A DNA stretch of 6,685 nucleotides from Acidobacteriota bacterium (GTDB taxonomy: Bacteria > Acidobacteriota > Terriglobia > Terriglobales > Acidobacteriaceae). The notes beneath the pieces were generated by a model, which was given only the letters and a program-made list of their open reading frames with translations, was not told the origin of the DNA and ran no database searches. The stretch spans positions 1-6,685 of the forward strand of contig JAJXXG010000180.1 of the NCBI GenBank assembly GCA_021781255.1, read 5' to 3'. Each line of letters starts with the position of its first letter. Position 1 is the stretch's first letter. Position numbers and translations under genes: made by a program. Below are positions 1 through 4,983 of this stretch, in pieces.

Positions 1-969
1 AACTGGTATATGGGCACGGCGGATGCGGTTTACCAGAACATTTACTCGATCGGCAGCGAACAGCCGAAGCACATGATCATCCTGTCGGGCGACCACATCT
101 ACAAGATGAACTACGCTCGCATGCTGGAGCATCACAAGGAGACGAAGGCGGAGGTGACGCTGGCGACCCTGCCGATTCCGCCGGATGAGGTTTCGCGGTT
201 TGGGGTGGTCGAGGTGAGCCAGTCGGGTGAGGTGATGGGCTTCCAGGAGAAGCCGGCTTCGACGACCTTCCGCTCGCCGTTTAATCCCAATTCGGTGGAT
301 GCGTCGATGGGGATTTACATTTTCAACACTGACGTTCTGCTGAAGGCGCTGATTGCCGATGCGGAGGACCCGAACTCGAAGCACGACTTTGGGCACAACA
401 TTCTGCCGAACCTGCTGGGCAAGAAGAAGATGGTGGCGTACAGCTTTGTGGATGAGAACAAGCAGCAGGCTCTCTACTGGCGCGACGTGGGCACGCTGGA
501 CGCCTACTATGACGCGAACATGGATCTGTGCTCGGTTTCGCCAACCTTTAATTTGTACGACAAAAGCTGGCCGATCCGGACGCGTGTGCGGCAGTATCCG
601 CCGGCGAAGTTTGTGTTTGGCGAACCGGGCCGGACGGGCATGGCGGTGAACTCGGTGATTACGGCCGGCGTGATTATTTCGGGTGCGTCGGTGTCGAACT
701 CGGTGCTGTCGCAGGATGTGCGCGTGAACTCATATTCCGATGTGGACGCGAGCATTATCTTCTCCCATGTGAACATTGGGCGGCATTGCCGCATCCGGCG
801 GGCGATTATCGACCGCGACGTGCATATTCCCGAGGGCACGGTGATTGGCTACGATCCGGTGGAGGACAAGCGGCGGTACTTCGTGACGCCTTCGGGGCTG
901 ACGATTGTGACGCGGGATGCGTCGCTGTTCGAGAATCCGGTGGACCCGGACTTTCTGCCGCATTACTAG
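1..969 (+). CDS. glgC: Glucose-1-phosphate adenylyltransferase (ADP-glucose pyrophosphorylase), 5'-truncated by window edge
   Basis: The enzyme makes ADP-glucose from ATP and glucose-1-phosphate, the committed step of bacterial glycogen synthesis, in the cytoplasm. The frame is open from base 1 and begins N-W-Y-M-G-T-A-D-A-V, which matches the internal NWYxGTADAV motif of GlgC. The ATG at 10 is therefore internal, and about 110 N-terminal residues (including the nucleotide-binding start) lie outside the window. Visible landmarks, compared with E. coli GlgC: the SGDHIYKMNY segment with the catalytic Asp (codon 91-93), the QEKPAS segment with the glucose-1-phosphate-binding Lys (250-252), SMGIYIF, HDFGHNILP, and YWRDVGT with the second metal-binding Asp (484-486). 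The last third (from about 600) has the hexapeptide-like V/I-I-x-x-G pattern of the C-terminal left-handed beta-helix, with RVNSYSDVDASII and IDRDVHIPEGTVIG. The 322 residues present plus the missing part fit a normal length of about 430. It ends TAG; no intact partner glg gene is visible. Confidence 0.97.
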   Translation, partial: NWYMGTADAVYQNIYSIGSEQPKHMIILSGDHIYKMNYARMLEHHKETKAEVTLATLPIPPDEVSRFGVVEVSQSGEVMGFQEKPASTTFRSPFNPNSVDASMGIYIFNTDVLLKALIADAEDPNSKHDFGHNILPNLLGKKKMVAYSFVDENKQQALYWRDVGTLDAYYDANMDLCSVSPTFNLYDKSWPIRTRVRQYPPAKFVFGEPGRTGMAVNSVITAGVIISGASVSNSVLSQDVRVNSYSDVDASIIFSHVNIGRHCRIRRAIIDRDVHIPEGTVIGYDPVEDKRRYFVTPSGLTIVTRDASLFENPVDPDFLPHY

Positions 970-1009
970 TTCTTTGACTATGTGATTTTGTTTCTTGAGC
1001 GCATGCTTT

Positions 1010-1035
1010 CCCAGGTCTCAAAATCGAGACCTGGG
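1010..1035. repeat. Perfect palindromic element, 10-bp arms, 6-nt loop
   Basis: CCCAGGTCTC (1010-1019) and GAGACCTGGG (1026-1035) are exact reverse complements around the loop AAAATC. The element lies 41 bases after the glgC stop codon. Transcribed, it would form a strong hairpin, but no U-run follows on the + strand (GCACCC follows), so a classical intrinsic terminator is not supported. The arms plus a trailing GGGGCACCC look like a dispersed intergenic palindrome that I associate with acidobacterial genomes; that is memory, not something the window can show. It may act as an mRNA 3' stabiliser or a REP-like element. Confidence 0.75.
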
Positions 1036-1156
1036 GCACCCAGAGTTGGTACGACTTCAAGCGGTCAAGTACCCAGGGCAGGGCGCGCTGTGGGAGGCAG
1101 GTTCACGGACTCGCGAAATATTCTGCAAACTTTCTGTGGAAAACAAAAATAAATAA

Positions 1157-1178
1157 GGGGGGGGGTAGGGGTACCCCT
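1157..1178. repeat. G9 homopolymer next to the 12-bp palindrome AGGGGTACCCCT
   Basis: Nine consecutive G (1157-1165) are followed by TA and then the self-complementary AGGGGTACCCCT (1167-1178). An A-rich stretch (AAAACAAAAATAAATAA, about 1140-1156) lies directly upstream. The homopolymer is prone to length variation. Its function is unknown. Confidence 0.6.
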
Positions 1179-1194
1179 CTTCCGACCCAACGCG

Positions 1195-1222
1195 GGGCAG
1201 ACGGCTGCTCTGCCCGTTTGTT
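1195..1222 (+). terminator. Possible intrinsic terminator hairpin
   Basis: GGGCAGA (1195-1201) pairs with TCTGCCC (1209-1215) around the 7-nt loop CGGCTGC and is followed by GTTTGTT. The stem is GC-rich, but the tail is only moderately T-rich. It lies 226 bases beyond the glgC stop, which is far for that gene, so it could end a long 3' UTR or an unrecognised small transcript. Confidence 0.3.
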
Positions 1223-1663
1223 GCCCTACTTAGATTGTGCTACGACGGCGGGTAATTATCTGCAAACGAGTGCGGGCGATTTTGCGAAGTGCGGCTGGCA
1301 GTCGAATGCGAGCCACGGCGGGCGACCCTGGAGTTGCTTCTGGATGGGCGGCGACACGCCCTGAATTCGATTTCTGACTTGTTGAGTGAATCGGCCTGTT
1401 TGCACCGGCTCTTCCGCTTGCTCTCCTTTCTTATATGGGCTTGGGATACTTTGGCCCGGCGGGCGTAGCAGAGGGGCTCATTATTTTTATTAACGCCACA
1501 TTAAAACTTGCGATTGGACGCGCATTTTCTCAAGCGCTAGCCTAGGTTGTTACCTCGACACCGCCGGCCATCAAGGAAGAGCGCGCGGTTCGCCAACAGG
1601 CGAGATTTCGTTGTTCTTCCGCGGGCCAATGCGGATGGCCGATCAGGCCAGCCGACGCGACAG

Positions 1664-1670
1664 AAAAGGG
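1664..1670 (+). promoter_or_regulatory. Ribosome binding site fixing the start of the LVIVD-like gene
   Basis: AAAAGGG ends 5 bases before the ATG at 1676. It selects this ATG over an upstream in-frame TTG at 1547, whose extra 43 residues are Arg-rich and would place the signal peptide internally. Confidence 0.7.
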
Positions 1671-1675
1671 CCACC

Positions 1676-2368
1676 ATGAAGTCATCAATCGGCATTCTTT
1701 GCATGGTTTCAGCACTCCTAATTGCAGGCATACCAGCTCAAGGAGCTAGAAGGCATCGCTCGCAGAACATCGTCGTCAACTCCCCATTGCAATTCCCAGC
1801 ACTCGCCCAGATTGACGCCGAAGCGCTGTACCTGCACGAACTGGGAGATGGAAGATCCATGCTTTATGTTGAGGATCACGGCGGTCGTTCGCTCTCTATT
1901 CTCGATGTAACCAACCCCGGTGCGATCAAGCTTGTTGGTCATGCAGAGATCGCCGCTCAAGGGCCTTTCAACTTTGTGCGCGACCTTACGAATGACGGGG
2001 CGCTCATTCGCTATCGAGAGGGCTCGGGCTTTGCGCTGATCGACTTCAAACACTGGATGCGACCGTCTATTGTGGAGCAGCCGGAATTTGTAAATGCGAC
2101 CAACGCAGAGGCTATCGGTGCGCACGGCCTTCTGCTCGCGTCCAGCAGTGCCCTGCCAGCGCTGGCCGGCGCGATGCAGACCTACGATGTTGTGGATACG
2201 TCCAATCTCTCGCAGCCCATCAAACTGGCGACAATTCAAGCGGTAACTCAGCGCGTGTCGAGGTCCGATACGGGAACCATATTCCTGCTTAATCCGTCGG
2301 GAATTACTGTGGTGCGGCGCCCTGGCGCTGAGCAGCGCGCTTTTGAAGCTGAGAACGCAACGAACTGA
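1676..2368 (+). CDS. Exported protein with LVIVD-like beta-propeller repeats, function unknown
   Basis: This encodes 230 residues. The start at 1676 is chosen because AAAAGGG precedes it and a clean signal peptide follows: MKSS, a hydrophobic core (about residues 5-20), then IPAQGA near 24 with a basic RRHR after it. The protein should therefore be periplasmic or surface-exposed. The mature part has repeated short beta-strand blocks. The clearest pair is LSILDVTNPGAIKLVG (73-88) and YDVVDTSNLSQPIKLATI (170-187); weaker ones are GFALIDFKHWMRPSIVE (118-134) and TIFLLNPSGITVVRRP (201-216). The D-V/T-S/T-N-P pattern resembles the LVIVD repeat family, which builds beta-propellers. Only about four units fit, fewer than a complete propeller usually has, so the protein may be a half-propeller, oligomerise, or be a shortened homologue. 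The stop lies 47 bases before the first transporter gene with no obvious promoter or terminator between, so co-transcription is likely. There is no catalytic motif, and no specific function can be assigned. Confidence 0.8.
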   Translation: MKSSIGILCMVSALLIAGIPAQGARRHRSQNIVVNSPLQFPALAQIDAEALYLHELGDGRSMLYVEDHGGRSLSILDVTNPGAIKLVGHAEIAAQGPFNFVRDLTNDGALIRYREGSGFALIDFKHWMRPSIVEQPEFVNATNAEAIGAHGLLLASSSALPALAGAMQTYDVVDTSNLSQPIKLATIQAVTQRVSRSDTGTIFLLNPSGITVVRRPGAEQRAFEAENATN

Positions 2369-2415
2369 GGCGGCTCGAACAGCAACAATCTTCATGCTCC
2401 GCAAAGGAATCTGAA

Positions 2416-2982
2416 ATGAAATTGAGTCGTGCAGTTCATTCGATCGATCAACCGCCTGGCCAGCACATGAATTGGTCGTCTTATCTGACTGGAATTGGCA
2501 TTGGTGTGTTGAGCTGGGTGGCCTTCGGTCTGGCGCACGATCCGTTGGGCGTAACAACCGCCTACTCGCGAATCGCCTCGCTGTTTGCCCTGCCTGTGCT
2601 GGCAGCCAGCGGTGTTGCGGCAAACTCCTATTGGAAGACCATGCCGCTCAGTGTCGACTATGGCGTGGTCTTTCTTGGCGGCCTGATGCTGGGCTCGTTC
2701 TTCTCGGCCCTGTTTGCGGGCAGCTTGCGCATCGAAACCATGCACAGCAACTGGCGGGAGCGGTTTGGCGACTCGGTGGCCAGGCGATTCGCCGTGGCCT
2801 TTTTCGGCGGCGCAATCCTGATGTACGGCGCGCGCCTGGCGGGTGGCTGCACCAGCGGCCACGCCATCTCCGGCGGCCTGCAACTGGCGGTCTCAGGCTG
2901 GGTCTTCCTGATTGTCATGTTTGCCAGCGGCCTGGCGATTTCCGCCCTCGTCTACGGCACCGGGAAATGCGGCCGGGCATGA
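2416..2982 (+). CDS. YeeE/YedE-type inner-membrane transporter, first half (probable thiosulfate/sulfur-compound transport)
   Basis: This is a 188-residue, very hydrophobic protein with about five membrane segments (approximately 21-41, 54-72, 83-103, 125-145, 158-183). AAAGGA (2403-2408) sits 7 bases before the ATG. The segment GGAILMYGARLAGGCTSGH (131-149), with Cys145 followed by SGH and then a Gly-rich helix, is the hallmark of the YeeE/YedE (DUF395, sulf_transp) family. The cytoplasmic-type loop NWRERFGDSVARR (112-124) before it also fits. In the family, TsuA/YeeE moves thiosulfate across the inner membrane by passing it along conserved cysteines. Full-length members are about 350-400 residues made of two related halves; this is the first half only, and the next gene supplies the second. 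The stop codon overlaps the next start (ATGA), implying translational coupling and a heteromeric complex. The exact substrate (thiosulfate, sulfide, selenium compound) is inferred only from the family. Confidence 0.9.
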   Translation: MKLSRAVHSIDQPPGQHMNWSSYLTGIGIGVLSWVAFGLAHDPLGVTTAYSRIASLFALPVLAASGVAANSYWKTMPLSVDYGVVFLGGLMLGSFFSALFAGSLRIETMHSNWRERFGDSVARRFAVAFFGGAILMYGARLAGGCTSGHAISGGLQLAVSGWVFLIVMFASGLAISALVYGTGKCGRA

Positions 2983-3530
2983 CTCTTACCGGCTCCGCCC
3001 CCCTGCTTCTTGCTCTTGCCGTCGGTTTCGCCTTCGGCTGGCTTCTGCACCGCGGAAAGGTGACCGACTGCAATGTCGTCGGCGACCAATTCAGGCTGCG
3101 TGATTTCACTGTGCTCAAGGTGATGTTCACGGCGATCGTGGTCGGCGGCGTCGGAGTTCTGGTTCTTGTGCATTCGGGCTATGCCCACTATGCCGTCAAG
3201 GATGCCAATATGCTGGGCGTTGTGCTGGGCGCGGCGCTGTTTGGCGCCGGAATGGTTCTCTACGGCTATTGCCCCGGCACTGGCCTGGCGGCGTTGGCCA
3301 CGGGCAGCGTGCACGCCCTCATGGGGGCCGTCGGCATGGTGGCGGGGGACATTTTCTACGCGCTTTCTTTCGATTGGGTCAAGGCGCACATTCTCACTGT
3401 CTGGGCTTTCGGAAAGGTCCGGCTGCCCGAGATCACCGGCATTCCCGAGGCCCTGTGGTTTGCGGCGCTCGCGGTTGGCGCGCTCGCGCTCTTCTACCTG
3501 ATCGAACGCAGGACCGCGCATCAGCCCTGA
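2979..3530 (+). CDS. YeeE/YedE-type inner-membrane transporter, second half
   Basis: This encodes 183 residues from the ATG at 2979, which shares ATGA with the preceding stop. The open frame extends upstream to 2472, but that part is an out-of-frame shadow of the previous gene. Membrane segments lie near 7-23, 45-66, 76-95, 104-126 and 158-176. Two cysteines sit where the family's second half has them: Cys31 in KVTDCNVVGDQF and Cys98 in LYGYCPGTGLAALATGS. Together with Cys145 of the partner, this gives the three-cysteine set expected of a TsuA-like thiosulfate path. GAALFGAGMVLYGYC here mirrors GGAILMYGARLAGGC in the partner, showing the internal pseudo-repeat of the family split over two genes. 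The two products add up to 371 residues, the size of a single-chain YeeE. In split versions this partner is often annotated as YeeE/YedE-family or DUF6691. No rhodanese, TusA or metallo-hydrolase gene, which often accompanies such genes, lies in the window. Confidence 0.9.
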   Translation: MTLTGSAPLLLALAVGFAFGWLLHRGKVTDCNVVGDQFRLRDFTVLKVMFTAIVVGGVGVLVLVHSGYAHYAVKDANMLGVVLGAALFGAGMVLYGYCPGTGLAALATGSVHALMGAVGMVAGDIFYALSFDWVKAHILTVWAFGKVRLPEITGIPEALWFAALAVGALALFYLIERRTAHQP

Positions 3531-3543
3531 GACTCAGGCTGCC

Positions 3544-3557
3544 TGATAGTACTATCA
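3544..3557. promoter_or_regulatory. Perfect 14-bp palindrome, candidate operator
   Basis: TGATAGTACTATCA is exactly self-complementary with no spacer. It lies 14 bases after the second transporter gene and 62 bases before the beta-barrel gene start. Perfect contiguous palindromes of this length are typical of sites for dimeric repressors. TACTAT within it (3550-3555) could serve as a poor -10, with CTGAGA (3527-3532) as a -35 at 17-bp spacing, so bound protein would block it. The promoter reading is weak. The half-loop-less geometry makes a terminator hairpin unlikely. Confidence 0.45.
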
Positions 3558-3618
3558 AACATTGGCGGAGCGCACCGGCCTGCCGTTCACCACGCAATAG
3601 CCTCTGGAAGTTCAGGAA

Positions 3619-4689
3619 ATGAAAAGCAAAGAGCATTCGCTCCATCCGAGAGCGTGCCCGGCGCATGCATGGCACTTTGCGCTGGCGTTCGTCATGATTG
3701 CGACAATTGTTGGCGGCATCTCGAATCCCGCGCGAGCCCAGTCGCCGGAGATTTCGATGCGCGAGTTTTCCTCCAGCCAGATCAAAAAGGGGGTTCGGGC
3801 CATCGGCTTCGGCGGCGACGGAGCCACCTGGGGCAACTACGGTCTGTTGTGGCGAGAGGCAGACGGAGCGCTGGCCGATTACGGCGAAACGCAATTTACC
3901 AACGGGAATGGGTTCCATTTCGAAGGTGGCGGTATGACCTCCCCAGCCACCTGGCGCCAGCTTACTTTTTACGCCATTACCATGGTCCAAAGCGGTAACG
4001 GCATTCATTTGAATGTCCAATCTCCAGGTCTCGGGCACGATTCGATCCCGATTACGGGCAACGGCTCCGACGTGGGCATCTTTGGCAAGATTGCCATGCC
4101 CCTGGGAAAGGGCGTTTCGGTCGGCATTCTGTTGTCGCATGAGACCTCCGCGTTCGACGCCATCGCCGATGCAATCCCCGGCAACAATATTCACTACGAA
4201 TCCGAGTGGCGCCCCTCCGGCGGGCTGGGCCTGGCCTGGCAGGCAAACAAGAGGCTCTTGTTCGGCGCGCGGGAGATGGTGAATAACGACATGGAATACC
4301 GAACCGATCCCGCGGGTACCACGCATGGCGAAATTCGCAGCACGGAGTTCCGGCTGGGCACTTCCATCGCGCCGTGGAAAGGTGCATGGGTGGATATGGG
4401 CGGCACCAGCCTCATTCGCAGTAATGCGCAGGCGGCGACGCACGGTCACTTCTATCATCCCAATCTCGGATTCGAGCAGGATCTGCCGGACAAGCACCTG
4501 GCCCTGCGTTTCGGCCTGGACGAAACCTCTCCCACGGCCGGGCTATCGCTCAAGTACAAACGACTCAAGCTGGACACCGCCTATGTCAACAACATGGGCC
4601 GGGGACGCACCGGAAATATCTTTGGCACTCATAGCAATAGCTACCTCATGACGTTTACCTTCGACTACGGCGCCAGGCACGCCCATTAG
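3619..4689 (+). CDS. Predicted outer-membrane beta-barrel protein, family not recognised
   Basis: This encodes 356 residues. GGAAG (3606-3610) lies 8 bases before the ATG. The N-terminus has a long charged n-region, a hydrophobic core (about 19-34) and a textbook cleavage site PARA|QS after residue 40. The mature sequence is rich in Gly, aromatic and polar residues in alternating patterns typical of transmembrane beta-strands: FHFEGGGM (99-106), TWRQLTFYAITMV (111-123), SVGILLSH (167-174), GLGLAWQAN (202-210), STEFRLGTSI (241-250), LALRFGLDE (294-302), AGLSLKYKRLKLDTAYV (307-323). It closes with SYLMTFTFDYG (341-351), a likely last strand followed by five residues. The segment KKGVRAIGFGGDGATWGNYGLLW (56-78) resembles the N-terminal hatch-like opening seen in FadL-type or TraF_2-like barrels, but I cannot name the family. 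It lies 88 bases after the transporter pair on the same strand, which suggests, without proving, that it supplies outer-membrane passage for the same substrate. The intervening palindrome suggests it may also be regulated separately. Confidence 0.75.
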   Translation: MKSKEHSLHPRACPAHAWHFALAFVMIATIVGGISNPARAQSPEISMREFSSSQIKKGVRAIGFGGDGATWGNYGLLWREADGALADYGETQFTNGNGFHFEGGGMTSPATWRQLTFYAITMVQSGNGIHLNVQSPGLGHDSIPITGNGSDVGIFGKIAMPLGKGVSVGILLSHETSAFDAIADAIPGNNIHYESEWRPSGGLGLAWQANKRLLFGAREMVNNDMEYRTDPAGTTHGEIRSTEFRLGTSIAPWKGAWVDMGGTSLIRSNAQAATHGHFYHPNLGFEQDLPDKHLALRFGLDETSPTAGLSLKYKRLKLDTAYVNNMGRGRTGNIFGTHSNSYLMTFTFDYGARHAH

Positions 4690-4781
4690 CGCAGGCCTGA
4701 AGGCCGGGCTGATTTTAAGCCACTTACGGCACGACTGACACGAGACATTGCCAGCGGCGAGTTTTTCCGAAGCCTGTGAAG

Positions 4782-4804
4782 ACGGTACCTGAGGCCGGTA
4801 CCGT
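4782..4804. repeat. Inverted repeat ACGGTACC / GGTACCGT
   Basis: ACGGTACC (4782-4789) and GGTACCGT (4797-4804) are perfect reverse complements with a 7-base loop. No T-run follows, so this is not a classical terminator. The right arm merges into the first of the 21-bp direct repeats. Confidence 0.55.
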
Positions 4805-4860
4805 TCAAGCTGAAGTCCGTACCGTTCAAGCTGAATGCTGTACCTTTCAAACGGACCCGA
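4798..4860. repeat. Three tandem 21-bp direct repeats upstream of a promoter
   Basis: Units start at 4798, 4819 and 4840, each beginning GTACC. Units 1 and 2 share the 17-mer GTACCGTTCAAGCTGAA; unit 3 is degenerate (GTACCTTTCAAACGGA). Inside each good unit, TTCA-AGC-TGAA is a small dyad. The 21-bp period is two helical turns, so a bound protein would sit on one DNA face, and the array ends 19 bases before the -35 at 4880. The alternative is a relic of the multiple terminal repeats of an IS21-type element. No transposase is present. Confidence 0.65.
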
Positions 4861-4879
4861 TAGCCTGCGAAGAGTTCGA

Positions 4880-4908
4880 TTGACCCTGACCACGGGTGCG
4901 GTTATACT
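4880..4908 (+). promoter_or_regulatory. Sigma70-type promoter of the DUF4412-like gene
   Basis: TTGACC (4880-4885, 5 of 6 to TTGACA), a 17-base spacer, and TATACT (4903-4908, 5 of 6 to TATAAT) form the best promoter in the window. Transcription would start near 4915, leaving a 5' leader of about 70 bases. The 21-bp repeats immediately upstream are placed as activator sites would be. Confidence 0.75.
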
Positions 4909-4971
4909 CCGAGGCGGTCGTCGAATGCCTTCCTCTCCGCATCAGCCCTGTTCGCTGGGCCGTTCCCGATC

Positions 4972-4979
4972 AGGAGGTG
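4972..4979 (+). promoter_or_regulatory. Strong Shine-Dalgarno sequence for the DUF4412-like gene
   Basis: AGGAGGTG is a complete complement to the 16S rRNA tail and ends 4 bases before the ATG at 4984. It is the strongest ribosome binding site in the window and, with the good promoter, suggests substantial expression. Confidence 0.85.
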
Positions 4980-4983
4980 TCTT

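Larger units (their letters stand above)
970..1675. other. Long intergenic region with repeats, no convincing gene
   Basis: This is about 700 bases between glgC and the next gene. It contains a 10-bp-arm palindrome (1010-1035), a G9 tract with an adjoining palindrome (1157-1178), a hairpin followed by a T-rich stretch (1195-1222), and an AT-rich patch (about 1480-1510). The 9-mer TCTGCAAAC occurs twice, at 1122-1130 and 1259-1267. I found no open frame with both a plausible start and a ribosome binding site, and no clear sigma70 promoter for the downstream gene. The nearest -10-like string is an extended TGG-GATACT at 1442-1450, but it lacks a good -35. Confidence 0.7.

Noticed and set aside
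1289..1468. 59-residue + frame from GTG, containing VRLAVECEPRRATLELLLDG
   Set aside because: It translates to a somewhat protein-like sequence, but it has only a GTG start, no ribosome binding site and no recognisable family, and sits in repeat-bearing intergenic DNA.
1547..1675. Upstream in-frame extension of the LVIVD-like gene from a TTG start
   Set aside because: The 43 extra residues are Arg-rich and low quality and would bury the signal peptide; AAAAGGG and the signal peptide support 1676.
1718..2623. 301-residue minus-strand open frame
   Set aside because: It is antisense across both the exported gene and the first transporter gene, which have start signals and family features; it has a Arg/Ser/Pro-rich shadow composition.
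3526..3538. CCTGAG-A-CTCAGG inverted repeat at the transporter stop codon
   Set aside because: A one-base loop cannot form that stem; the shorter hairpin left is weak and has no T-run.
3433..4497. 354-residue minus-strand open frame opposite the beta-barrel gene
   Set aside because: Its length rivals the + gene, but it has no signal peptide, motif or ribosome binding site, whereas the + frame has all the marks of an exported barrel.
4694..4716. GGCC-TGAA-GGCC hairpin followed by a short T4 as terminator of the barrel gene
   Set aside because: The stem has only four pairs and the T-run is eight bases away; too weak to call.
4543..4893. 116-residue minus-strand frame containing heptad-like FERYSIQ-LERYGLQ-LERYRPQ
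   Set aside because: The apparent 7-residue repeat is just the 21-bp DNA repeat read in frame; the rest is antisense to the barrel gene.
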